Made by a program: the position numbers and the translations under genes | Notes under the pieces: generated by a model | Database searches by the model: none | The model's input: the letters and a program-made list of their open reading frames with translations, nothing else | Told to the model about the DNA's origin: nothing | Shown here: one piece after another, positions 50,922-59,047 of the stretch | Layout of the letters: each line of letters opens with the position of its first letter | Numbering within the stretch: the first letter of the stretch is position 1 | Source: Nocardia blacklockiae | Lineage (GTDB): Bacteria > Actinomycetota > Actinomycetes > Mycobacteriales > Mycobacteriaceae | NCBI RefSeq assembly: GCF_015477355.1 | Contig: NZ_JADLRJ010000008.1 | Location: 124,001 to 188,000 of the forward strand | Direction of reading: 5' to 3' | Length of the DNA stretch: 64,000 nucleotides

Positions 50922-52224
50922 GGTGCACGGGCAGGGAGCCGCGGGACCGGATCCGGACTACGCGCCGACGGTCGAGGTCTTCGACCGGATGCACTACGAC
51001 GAGATCTATCGCGGTGTGCTGCAGATGAATCCGGAGGTGCTCACCGCCGGCCGCCAGGCCTGGCAGAGCGCCGCCGCCGGGCTCGGCGACGCGGTGCAGC
51101 AGGCGCACGCCGAGATTCGCGGCGCCATCGCCGACGGCTGGCGCGGCAGCGCCGCCCAGCAGGCCGCCGCCGCCATGCAGGCGTTCGAGGAGCTGGGGCA
51201 GCACGTGGCCGACGTGATGTCGGCGGTGTCGCAGCGCCTCGGGCAGGCCAACGACGCGGCCGAGACCCTGCGCGGCGCGGTGTCGCGACCGGTCGCGGTC
51301 GGCGCGGATCTGGAAGCGGCGCTGCTGGATCCGAAGCGCGCCACGCTCAATATCGCCGCCCAGAAACAGGCCGAGGGCCTGCGCCAGGACGTGGTGCGGG
51401 TGATGGACACGGTGTACGCGGGCGCGTTCGTGCCGACCGGCAACAGCGTTCCGGCCTTTCCGCAGGGCGGCATGTACCCCGCGCCCGAGGAACCCGCGCC
51501 GCCGCCGGGTGGCGAGCCGGGCCCGGACGCGACCGACTCGCTGACCGCGCCGGGTGCGGTGGCGGTGCCCGAAGCTACTGTGCCGCAAGCGGTTACCGTT
51601 CCGGGTGCGCAGGGCTCCGCGGCGGAGTCCGATTCGCCGGCCGAGGCGGACGAGCCGGTCGACGCGGGTGCCGATACGGGTGCCGAAGGCGCGGCCGTGA
51701 CGGTCCCCGCTGCTGCCCCCGCCGCTCCGACCGCGCCCGCGACGGTCTCCGACGCGCCGGTGGTTCCGGCGGCCGACCGCCCGGCGTCGGTGGCACCGAC
51801 TGCCGCCGCGAATACTGTTGTACCGCAGGCTGTTCCGGCCGCATCCGCCACACCGGTGAGCGCGCCGGTGACCGTGGCCGCGGCCGCCGGGGCGGCGACT
51901 ACCGCGCAGAGTTCCGAGGACCAGCGCAAGCGCGACGAGCGGGACCAGCGTCACGAACCCGCCTCCGATGCCGTGGGCGGAATGGGCGCCGGGGTCTTCG
52001 GCGGTCTCGCCGGCAGCGCGCTGGCCGCCGGTGACGCCGTGCGCTCCGGGCCGGGTGTTCCCGTGCCGCCCAAGCGTTCCCAGTACGATGAGGACGAGGA
52101 CGAGGAGTACTACGATTTCGACGAGCCGACCTACCTGGAGCCGGCCGAGCCCGGCACCGAGCTGGTCGGTCAACTCGATCCGACCACGCCGCCGGTGGTC
52201 GGCGAATGGGCCGAGGACTACTGA
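50914..52224 (+). CDS. WXG/PPE-like type VII secretion substrate with long Ala/Pro tail
   Basis: A 436-residue protein. Residues 30-165 are helical with the turn DGWRGSAAQQAAAAM near 74-80 (WXG) and QKQAEGLRQDVVRVMD near 150. From about 170 to 350 it is Pro/Val/Ala-rich and likely unfolded; the end is very acidic (YDEDEDEEYYDFDEPTYLEPAEPGTE). This mix of a WXG/PPE-like head and a disordered tail is typical of PPE-like ESX substrates. It is followed after 42 bases by an EspG chaperone gene. Its role outside the cell is unknown. Confidence 0.68.
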   Translation: MRRVHGQGAAGPDPDYAPTVEVFDRMHYDEIYRGVLQMNPEVLTAGRQAWQSAAAGLGDAVQQAHAEIRGAIADGWRGSAAQQAAAAMQAFEELGQHVADVMSAVSQRLGQANDAAETLRGAVSRPVAVGADLEAALLDPKRATLNIAAQKQAEGLRQDVVRVMDTVYAGAFVPTGNSVPAFPQGGMYPAPEEPAPPPGGEPGPDATDSLTAPGAVAVPEATVPQAVTVPGAQGSAAESDSPAEADEPVDAGADTGAEGAAVTVPAAAPAAPTAPATVSDAPVVPAADRPASVAPTAAANTVVPQAVPAASATPVSAPVTVAAAAGAATTAQSSEDQRKRDERDQRHEPASDAVGGMGAGVFGGLAGSALAAGDAVRSGPGVPVPPKRSQYDEDEDEEYYDFDEPTYLEPAEPGTELVGQLDPTTPPVVGEWAEDY

Positions 52225-52266
52225 CGGCCGGATGAGTGCGAGCGCGACCGGCGCGGTGGGCCGCCG

Positions 52267-53025
52267 GTGAGATGGACCCTCACCCCGGACCAGTTCGCGC
52301 TGGCCTGGGAGCGGACCGACGGCGATCGCATCCCGTACCCGCTGGCCGTGCGACTCTCCGCCCGCGACAGCGCCGAACGCGCCGCGCAACTCCCCGCGCT
52401 GCGGGACTGGTGCGACCGAACCCTGGACGCCGACCTGGAGGCGGCGCTGCGGGTGCTCTCGCGCCCGGCGATCCAGGTGGAGGTGCTGGGCGAGCACGGC
52501 CTCGGCGAGCAGGCGCAGCCCGTTCGGGTGCTGGGCGCGGCCGCCGGGCAGGTGACGGTGGTCGCCGCACAGCGCGCCGGTGACACCCCCGACCGGGGCG
52601 CGGAGATCCGGCTGTTCGTCGGTGGACCGAAAGCCCTTGCGGCCCGGGTGGTCTCGGTGCTCCCGGAGAACACCCCCGGGAGCGGGCCCCGGCACACCGC
52701 GCCGCTGGACCGCGTGCGCGAGGACAGCCGGGACCTGGTGACGGTTCCGGTCGCGGGTCCCACGGTCTCGGCACGCATGCGCCGGCTGCTGCGCCAACCG
52801 CGCGACGGTATCGGCCAGATCGTGGTCTCGGCCCGCCGCGCCGACGACACCATGCGCCCCCTCGGCGTGCTCTGCTGGATCGACGTCGCCGGCGACGGCC
52901 GCTACACCGTCCGCACCCGCTCCGAGGTCGACATCGTCCCCGTCGACGCCGAGGCCTTCGCCAGCCAGCTCCGCCCACTCGTCGCCGCCGCCGAACGATT
53001 GGTCGCCGAGCCCGCCGACTGGTGA
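52267..53025 (+). CDS. espG: ESX secretion-associated chaperone EspG
   Basis: A 252-residue cytoplasmic chaperone. It opens RWTLTPDQFALAWERTDGDRIPYPLAV, the standard EspG entry, and has the family's quasi-twofold beta/alpha layout, with RMRRLLRQPRDGIGQIVVSARRADD near 165-190 and EVDIVPVDAEAFASQLRPLVAAAERL at the end. EspG proteins hold PE/PPE-type pairs soluble before export. It is the last gene of a three-gene module with no ESX core (EccB-E, MycP) in the window, so it must work with a secretion system elsewhere. GTG start. Confidence 0.8.
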   Translation: MRWTLTPDQFALAWERTDGDRIPYPLAVRLSARDSAERAAQLPALRDWCDRTLDADLEAALRVLSRPAIQVEVLGEHGLGEQAQPVRVLGAAAGQVTVVAAQRAGDTPDRGAEIRLFVGGPKALAARVVSVLPENTPGSGPRHTAPLDRVREDSRDLVTVPVAGPTVSARMRRLLRQPRDGIGQIVVSARRADDTMRPLGVLCWIDVAGDGRYTVRTRSEVDIVPVDAEAFASQLRPLVAAAERLVAEPADW

Positions 53026-53051
53026 AAACCGCTCATCCCGTCCCTCCACCC

Positions 53052-53133
53052 CGTCATTCCGGCACGCTTTTTGCCGGGATCCACAACCTCGGGGAACCCG
53101 ATGGATCCCGGCCGAAAGCGTGCCGGGATGACG
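53052..53133. repeat. Intergenic palindromic repeat, complete copy
   Basis: Two 32-bp arms (53052-53083 and 53102-53133) are inverted relative to each other with about three mismatches, around an 18-base loop. The arm core is CGTCATTCCGGCACGC...GCCGGGATCCA. It lies between the convergent espG and phosphoribosyltransferase genes and probably also ends transcription. A single related arm occurs at 56830-56862. Confidence 0.8.
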
Positions 53134-53158
53134 ATGCCGGACCGGTTGGCGCGCTTGG

Positions 53159-53821
53159 CTACTGCGAGTGGTTGCCGGGCCCGAACTCGGGGTCGCCCGA
53201 TCGGATGATGCCGATGACCTCGTCGTCGGTCAGTTGGTGGAAGTCCTCGTAGGCCCCGCCGACGCCGCCGAGGACCCGGGGAACGAGGGGACAGACGGTC
53301 TCGTCGGCCAGCTTGCCGACGCGGTGCAGGGCCTCGGCCGAGGAGACCGGGACCGCGACCGCGAGGTGGCGGGGTTCGTGCAGGCGGATGATGCGGCAGG
53401 CGACCGCGACCGTCGCGCCGGTGGCCATGCCGTCGTCGACGATCACCACGGTGCGGCCCCGCGCGGGGACGGGCGGGGCGTGCACGCGCAGGATGTGTTG
53501 GCGGCGTTGGAGTTCCGTGCGCTCCAGCGCCTCGGTCTCGGCCAGCTGGTCCGGGGTGACGTCGGTGTGGCGCACCACGTCCTCGTTGAGGACCCGCAGG
53601 CCGCCCTCGCCGATCGCGCCCATCGCCAGCTCCGGCTGCCACGGCACACCCAGCTTGCGCACCAGCAGGATGTCGAGATCCCCGCCGATCACCGATCGGA
53701 CCGCGGCCGCCACCGGCACCCCGCCGCGCGGCAGACCGAGCACCAGCGGGTTCGACGCCCGCAGGTGGAGTAGCGACTCACCCAGCGTGTGACCGGCGGC
53801 GGCCCGATCCGGATAGATCAT
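53159..53821 (-). CDS. Phosphoribosyltransferase-domain protein
   Basis: A 220-residue cytoplasmic protein with the PRPP-binding loop TVVIVDDGMATGATVAVAC near residues 122-140 and the preceding LVLGLPRGGVPVAAAV near 26. These match the large stand-alone type I PRTase family often encoded near hydrolases in actinobacteria. LLVRKLGVPWQPELAMGAIGEGG near 52 is also typical. The nucleobase or other acceptor is unknown; it may be a regulator rather than an enzyme. The 3' end meets the palindromic repeat. Confidence 0.83.
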   Translation of the reverse strand: MIYPDRAAAGHTLGESLLHLRASNPLVLGLPRGGVPVAAAVRSVIGGDLDILLVRKLGVPWQPELAMGAIGEGGLRVLNEDVVRHTDVTPDQLAETEALERTELQRRQHILRVHAPPVPARGRTVVIVDDGMATGATVAVACRIIRLHEPRHLAVAVPVSSAEALHRVGKLADETVCPLVPRVLGGVGGAYEDFHQLTDDEVIGIIRSGDPEFGPGNHSQ

Positions 53822-53873
53822 GGTGCCCCAAGTCTAGTGGCAGCACCGGATCGCGCGGGTCCTTCCGCCGCGG

Positions 53874-54899
53874 CTACCCGCCGGGCTCGACGGTGAAGCG
53901 GCGCAGCGCCAGACTCGGATTGGTCGCGCGGATCTGCTCGAGATGCGCGAGATCGATACGCGCCGTGGCGATTCCGGTCGCCTCGCCGAGTTCGGCCAGT
54001 AGCGTGCCCGCCGGGTCCACGATCATCGAGGCGCCCGCGCCGCGCGGCCCGGCCTGATCGGCGGCGGCGACGTAGACGGTGTTCTCGATGGCGCGGGCGC
54101 GCAGCAGCGTGGTCCACTGGTCGACCTTCGCCGGACCGGGTATCCACTGCGCCGGCAGCAGCAGCACGTGCGCCCCGGCCGCGGCGACGCGTCGGCAGCC
54201 CTCGGGGAAACGCAGGTCGAAACAGGTCTGCAAGCCGAACACCACGCCGTCCACGGTGAAGGTGGCCGGGTCGGTGAGCGCGCCGGGCAGCACCACGTCC
54301 GACTCCCGGAACCCGAAGGCGTCGTACAGGTGCACCTTGCGATACACCGCCGCGAACTCGGCGTCGGGCCCGGCCGCGACGAGCGTGTTGTAGATCCGCT
54401 CCGACTCGCCGCCGCCGGGCGCCTCGACCACACCCGCGACCAGATGCACCCCGAATTCCGCGGCGAGCCCGCGCAATTGATCCACCCACGGCCCCGTGAC
54501 CGGCTCCGCGGCCTCGACCACCCGCCGGTCCAGCCGCGTCACCGCGAACATCGAGTACTCCGGCGCGACCACGACCCGCGCGCCGTGCTCGGCGGCCGCC
54601 CGCACCTGCTCGCGCAGCATCGCCAGATTCGCGTCCTTGTCGGTGTAGGGCGCGAACTGGATCACGGCGACGTCGATCGTCCGGGCCGGTTCCGGCGCCT
54701 CCGCCGGCGCGGTGGCCGCGGCCGGTTCCAGCCCGGTGGCGGCGGCCGGCGGCGGCGCACCGGCGTCGGTGGTCGTCGAATAGCTCACCACCACCGAGAC
54801 CTCGCCTTCCGTGCCGGGTCCCGATCCCGGCCCGGTCGTGGTGGCGGAGTTCGCGGGCGTGCCGGTGACGCCGGGCACGGTCGGCTCGTGCGGTTGCAT
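53874..54899 (-). CDS. Carbon-nitrogen hydrolase (nitrilase-superfamily amidase) with long N-terminal extension
   Basis: A 341-residue amidase. The catalytic triad is complete: Glu in VVVAPEYSMFAV near 115, Lys in YRKVHLYDAFG near 190 and Cys in FGLQTCFDLRFPE near 225. After DVAVIQFAPYTDKDANL at residue 75 the fold is standard, close to the Nit1/deaminated-glutathione amidase branch. The first 73 residues are Pro/Thr/Ala-rich and not part of the fold; no nearby start removes them, so the extension seems real. It is divergent from the DEAD-box helicase with a 62-base gap. Substrate unknown. Confidence 0.83.
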   Translation of the reverse strand: MQPHEPTVPGVTGTPANSATTTGPGSGPGTEGEVSVVVSYSTTTDAGAPPPAAATGLEPAAATAPAEAPEPARTIDVAVIQFAPYTDKDANLAMLREQVRAAAEHGARVVVAPEYSMFAVTRLDRRVVEAAEPVTGPWVDQLRGLAAEFGVHLVAGVVEAPGGGESERIYNTLVAAGPDAEFAAVYRKVHLYDAFGFRESDVVLPGALTDPATFTVDGVVFGLQTCFDLRFPEGCRRVAAAGAHVLLLPAQWIPGPAKVDQWTTLLRARAIENTVYVAAADQAGPRGAGASMIVDPAGTLLAELGEATGIATARIDLAHLEQIRATNPSLALRRFTVEPGG

Positions 54900-54961
54900 A
54901 GGTCTCACCGTATTGGCCCGACGGTCGGGGCGGCCACTGCGACGAAGTAAAGTACTGGTCA

Positions 54962-56734
54962 ATGAGCACCTCACCGGTCGACAGTGGTACCCCAGCCGAC
55001 GAGAGGGACGCAGCCGACCCGTCCTTCGCCGATCTCGGTATCGACGATCGCATTCTGACGGCGATCGCCGACGTCGGCTACGAATCTCCCTCGCCGATCC
55101 AGGCGGCGACGATTCCCCCGCTGCTCACCGGTGCCGACGTGGTCGGCCTGGCCCAGACCGGAACCGGCAAGACCGCGGCGTTCGCGATCCCGATCCTGAT
55201 GGGGCTGGAGCAGAAGGGCAAGGCGCCGCAGGCGCTGGTCCTCGCGCCCACCCGCGAGCTGGCGATCCAGGTGGCCGAGGCCTTCGGCCGCTACTCCGCG
55301 CACCTGCCCGGCGTGCACGTGCTACCCATCTACGGCGGGCAGAACTACGCCGTGCAGCTGTCGGGGCTGCGGCGCGGCGCCCAGGTGGTGGTCGGCACCC
55401 CGGGCCGCGTCATCGATCACCTCGAGCGCGGCACCCTGGACCTGTCGCAGCTGCGGTACCTGGTGCTGGACGAGGCCGACGAGATGCTCAAGATGGGCTT
55501 CCAGGAGGACGTCGAGCGCATCCTCGCCGATACGCCCACCGACAAGCAGGTGGCGCTGTTCTCCGCCACCATGCCCGGGGCGATCCGCAAGATCTCCAAG
55601 CAGTACCTGAAGGATCCGGTGGAGATCACGGTCAAGGCCAAGACCACCACCGCCACCAACATCACCCAGCGCTGGGTGCACGTCTCGCACCAGCGCAAGC
55701 TCGACGCCCTGACGCGCATCCTCGAGGTCGAGCCGTTCGAGGCGATGATCATCTTCGTGCGCACCAAGCAGGCGACCGAGGAACTGGCCGAGAAGCTGCG
55801 CGCGCGTGGGTATTCGGCGGCCGCCATCAACGGCGACATCGCGCAGAACCAGCGCGAGCGCACCATCGGGCAGCTGAAGTCGGGCACGCTGGACATCCTG
55901 GTCGCCACCGACGTGGCCGCGCGCGGTCTGGACGTCGACCGCATCTCGCACGTGGTCAACTACGACATCCCGCACGACACCGAGTCCTACGTGCACCGCA
56001 TCGGCCGCACCGGGCGGGCCGGGCGCAGCGGCGAGGCGCTGCTGTTCGTCGCCCCGCGCGAGCGCCGCCTGCTGGACGCGATCGAGCGGGCCACTCGCCA
56101 GCCGCTGACCGAGATGCGGCTGCCGAGCGTGGAGGACGTGAACGCGCAGCGCGTGGTGAAGTTCCACGACGCCATCACCGAGAACCTCGCCAACGAGAAC
56201 CTCGCGCTGTTCCGCAAGCTGATCGAGGACTACGAGGCCGAGCACAACATCCCGCTCGCCGATATCGCCGCCGCGCTCGCGATCGGCGGCCACGACGGCG
56301 ACAACTTCTTCATGGAGCCCGAGCCGGAGCCGGAGCGGCGCGAGCGCGGGCCCCGCCGGTTCGACGACCGCGAACCGCGCCGCGACTCGGGCGGGGCGGG
56401 TCACCACCGCACCACCGGCGCGGAGATGGCGACCTACCGCATCGCCGTCGGCAAGCGCCACCGGGTGGTGCCGGGCGCCATCGTCGGCGCGATCGCCAAC
56501 GAGGGCGGCCTGCGCCGCAGCGACTTCGGCCACATCAGCATCCGCCCCGACCACAGCCTGGTCGAACTACCGGCCAACCTGCCGCCGGAAACCCTGGATG
56601 CTTTGCGCCGCACCAGAATCAGCGGCGTGCTGATCCAACTCCAGCCCGACCAGGGCCCGCCCGGCCAGCGCACCCTGAGCCGCGGTCCTCGCCGCGACAA
56701 CCGCCGCCCGGACCGCCGCAAGCCCCGCTCCTGA
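54962..56734 (+). CDS. deaD: DEAD-box ATP-dependent RNA helicase, DeaD-like
   Basis: Unwinds structured RNA for ribosome assembly and cold adaptation. The 590-residue protein has the Q-motif GYESPSPIQAATIP near 41, Walker A AQTGTGKTAAF near 65, PTRELAIQ near 98, DEADEMLKMGF near 169, SATMPGAIRKIS near 200, and HRIGRTGRAGRSGEAL near 345. Residues 485-560 form a DbpA-type RNA-binding domain (TYRIAVGKRHRVVPGAIVGAIANEGGL), and the end is Arg/Pro-rich. A TAAAGT at 54948-54953 is a plausible -10 for a nearly leaderless message, in the gap to the divergent amidase. Confidence 0.93.
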   Translation: MSTSPVDSGTPADERDAADPSFADLGIDDRILTAIADVGYESPSPIQAATIPPLLTGADVVGLAQTGTGKTAAFAIPILMGLEQKGKAPQALVLAPTRELAIQVAEAFGRYSAHLPGVHVLPIYGGQNYAVQLSGLRRGAQVVVGTPGRVIDHLERGTLDLSQLRYLVLDEADEMLKMGFQEDVERILADTPTDKQVALFSATMPGAIRKISKQYLKDPVEITVKAKTTTATNITQRWVHVSHQRKLDALTRILEVEPFEAMIIFVRTKQATEELAEKLRARGYSAAAINGDIAQNQRERTIGQLKSGTLDILVATDVAARGLDVDRISHVVNYDIPHDTESYVHRIGRTGRAGRSGEALLFVAPRERRLLDAIERATRQPLTEMRLPSVEDVNAQRVVKFHDAITENLANENLALFRKLIEDYEAEHNIPLADIAAALAIGGHDGDNFFMEPEPEPERRERGPRRFDDREPRRDSGGAGHHRTTGAEMATYRIAVGKRHRVVPGAIVGAIANEGGLRRSDFGHISIRPDHSLVELPANLPPETLDALRRTRISGVLIQLQPDQGPPGQRTLSRGPRRDNRRPDRRKPRS

Positions 56735-56829
56735 CCGAACCCCCTGCGCCACAGCGAGTTCACCGCTGTCGGCGCACCACCCGGGTATCCCGTTGCCCTT
56801 CAGGCGGTTCCGACAAGCGTCGCGTCCCC

Positions 56830-56862
56830 CGTCATTCCGGCATGCTCTTGGCCGGAATCCAT
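56830..56862. repeat. Intergenic palindromic repeat, single arm
   Basis: CGTCATTCCGGCATGCTCTTGGCCGGAATCCATGG-type sequence, about 28 of 32 positions like the arm at 53052-53083. It lies between the convergent DEAD-box helicase and a secreted-protein gene. Within the arm, CCGGC and GCCGG form a short hairpin. Confidence 0.75.
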
Positions 56863-56874
56863 GGCACGCCGCGG

Positions 56875-57633
56875 TCAGTTGTCGCCCGACGGAACCGCTT
56901 CCGTGTCGGGGGCGGTCAGCTGCACCTCGGTGGAGGCCGGCCCCGGGGCCGAGGGGGTGGACTGGCCGGGGCGGGTGGGCTCCGGCTTGGGGGCGTAGGG
57001 GTCGGTCAGGGGGTTGGGGTAGACCGTGACGACGCCGACGGTGGGGGCCATGACGCAGGTGGCGCCGGGGTAGCCGATCGTGCCCCACATGCTGGCGACG
57101 ATGGTGCCGGGGCCGCTGTCGACCGTCTTGGTCAGGCTGGGGGTGCCCGTCTCGGTGCGCTCGTCGAGCGTCGCCACGCCGCTGCGCCCGTTGCCGGTGT
57201 TGAGCCAGGCCACGGTCAGGCCGGAGTAGGTGGGGTAGCCCCACATGTTCGGGGTGGCCTGGAAGCGCACGGTGGCGTACTCGCCCGCGATGCCGCGGTC
57301 CGGCCCGGGGACCCCGGCCGCGCCGGCGACGGCGGTCAGCGAGATCGGGAAGTTGGTGCCGCAGCCGAACGTCGGAGCCTGGTACCAGAACGGCGTGAAG
57401 CCACCCGCGATGTGATCGAGCTTGGCGGCGGCGATCAGATGCGCGGCGTTCGACAGCGACCCGACACCGGCCTGCGCGGCGGGATCGGCGCCGGCGGCCG
57501 CGGTGAGCTGCTCGACGGCGGCGTCGAGGGACGACTCGGCGGGGTCGGCGGCGGCGCTGCCCAGCGTGGCCGCGACGCTCATCCCGCAGGCGGCCGCCAC
57601 CGCGGCCAGGCGCGCGAAGGTCTTGCCGTTCAC
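56875..57633 (-). CDS. Secreted protein of unknown function
   Basis: A 252-residue exported protein. The signal peptide is TFARLAAVAAACGMSVAATLGSAAA, cut after AAA-DP near 30. The body has two likely disulfide Cys (FGCGTNF near 92 and ATCVMAP near 192) and a beta-rich pattern (FPISLTAVAG, ATVRFQATPNMWGYPTYSGLTVAWLNTGN). The last 45 residues are Pro/Thr-rich. Nothing suggests catalysis; it looks like a cell-wall or surface protein. GTG start 57633, with GGAG upstream. Confidence 0.7.
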   Translation of the reverse strand: MNGKTFARLAAVAAACGMSVAATLGSAAADPAESSLDAAVEQLTAAAGADPAAQAGVGSLSNAAHLIAAAKLDHIAGGFTPFWYQAPTFGCGTNFPISLTAVAGAAGVPGPDRGIAGEYATVRFQATPNMWGYPTYSGLTVAWLNTGNGRSGVATLDERTETGTPSLTKTVDSGPGTIVASMWGTIGYPGATCVMAPTVGVVTVYPNPLTDPYAPKPEPTRPGQSTPSAPGPASTEVQLTAPDTEAVPSGDN

Positions 57634-57862
57634 TTGTGGTGCTCCTTGTCGTGAACTCGCTCGGGCCGGCCCGGGGAATGTCCCGGCAGCGCGAGACGAG
57701 CGCGGCCCTCGGCAGCAACGTACCAGTTCCGGGCCGGTGGGGTGGGCGCACCTGCCGCTCGGGCGCGGATTCGGGGGGATCCGCGGTGTGATCCAGCCGA
57801 CAGACTCAGATTACCGAAGGGTAGGTTTGATGCCGGACATCCGAACACAGTGGGAGACGCCC

Positions 57863-59038
57863 ATGAAACTTGCCCTGTCACCCGACGAGGTGGCCTTCCG
57901 GGACGACCTGCGCCGGCTCTATCGCAGCGAGATCCCCGCGGAGATCCGCGAGAAGGTCGAATACGGGCGCGAGCTGACCCGGGACGACATCGTCACCTCG
58001 CACAAGATCCTGCACCAGCACGGACTGGCCGTGCCGAACTGGCCGGTGGAGTGGGGCGGCAAGGATTGGACCCCGATCCAGCGCCACATCTGGGAGGACG
58101 AACTCCAGCTGGCGTGCGTGCCCGAGCCACTGACGTTCAACGCCAACATGATCGGCCCGGTGATCGCCCAATTCGGTTCGCGGGAACTGAAGGAGCGTTT
58201 CCTGCCGCCGACCGCCGCGCTCGACATCTGGTGGTGCCAGGGCTTCTCCGAGCCCGACGCCGGTTCCGACCTGGCCTCGCTGCGCACCACCGCGGTGCGC
58301 GACGGCGACTCCTACATCGTCAACGGCCAGAAGATCTGGACCACCCTCGCCCAGTACGCGGACTGGATCTTCTGCCTGGTGCGCACCGACCCGAACGCGC
58401 CGAAGAAGCAGGCCGGCATCTCGCTGCTGCTGTTCGACGTCAAGACGCCCGGCGTGACGATCCGCCCGATCAAGCTGATCGACGGCCACCACGAGGTCAA
58501 CGAGGTCTTCTTCGAGAACGTGCGGGTCCCCGCCGACCAGCTCGTCGGCGCGGAGAACATGGGCTGGACGTACGCGAAGTTCCTGCTCGGCAACGAGCGC
58601 ACCGGCATTACCGGTGTCGGCCGCACCAAGGTCCGGCTCGCGGTCGCGAAGAAGTACGCCGAGCGGACCCGGGTCGCGGGCGGCACGCTGCTGACCGATC
58701 CGGTGTTCGCCGCGCGGGTGGCCGAGCTGGAGAACGAGCTGCTGGCCCTGGAGCTGACCCTGCTGCGCGTGGTGGCCACCAATTCCGGTGACGGCAAACC
58801 GAATCCGGCCTCCTCGGTGCTGAAACTGCGCGGTACGGAGCTGCAGCAGGCCGCGACCGAACTGCTGCTCGACGTGGCGGGTCCGGACGCGCTGCCGGTC
58901 GGCGCCGAGGACATCGGGTCGCCGGACTGGGCGCAGCGCACCGGCCCCAGCTACCTGAACTACCGCAAGACCACCATCTACGGAGGATCGAGCGAGGTGC
59001 AGCGCACCATCATCGCCTCCACCATCCTCGGATTGTGA
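57863..59038 (+). CDS. Acyl-CoA dehydrogenase, subunit 1 of a pair
   Basis: A 391-residue FAD enzyme for alpha,beta-dehydrogenation of acyl-CoA. QGFSEPDAGSDLASLRTTA is near 120, the FAD-binding IWTTLAQYADWIFCLVRT near 150, and NYRKTTIYGGSSEVQRTIIAS at the end. ATG 57863 has GGGAG before it; an upstream ATG at 57830 would add 11 residues. It lies 9 bases before a second, different acyl-CoA dehydrogenase, a layout typical of actinobacterial heterotetrameric (alpha2beta2) FadE enzymes that act on bulky acyl groups such as steroid side chains. Substrate not shown by the sequence. Confidence 0.88.
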   Translation: MKLALSPDEVAFRDDLRRLYRSEIPAEIREKVEYGRELTRDDIVTSHKILHQHGLAVPNWPVEWGGKDWTPIQRHIWEDELQLACVPEPLTFNANMIGPVIAQFGSRELKERFLPPTAALDIWWCQGFSEPDAGSDLASLRTTAVRDGDSYIVNGQKIWTTLAQYADWIFCLVRTDPNAPKKQAGISLLLFDVKTPGVTIRPIKLIDGHHEVNEVFFENVRVPADQLVGAENMGWTYAKFLLGNERTGITGVGRTKVRLAVAKKYAERTRVAGGTLLTDPVFAARVAELENELLALELTLLRVVATNSGDGKPNPASSVLKLRGTELQQAATELLLDVAGPDALPVGAEDIGSPDWAQRTGPSYLNYRKTTIYGGSSEVQRTIIASTILGL

Positions 59039-59047
59039 GGCGCCGCA

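Noticed and set aside
53052-53133. A CRISPR unit or insertion-sequence end
   Set aside because: There is one inverted pair with a short loop, no evenly spaced direct repeats, no spacer series and no transposase gene nearby.
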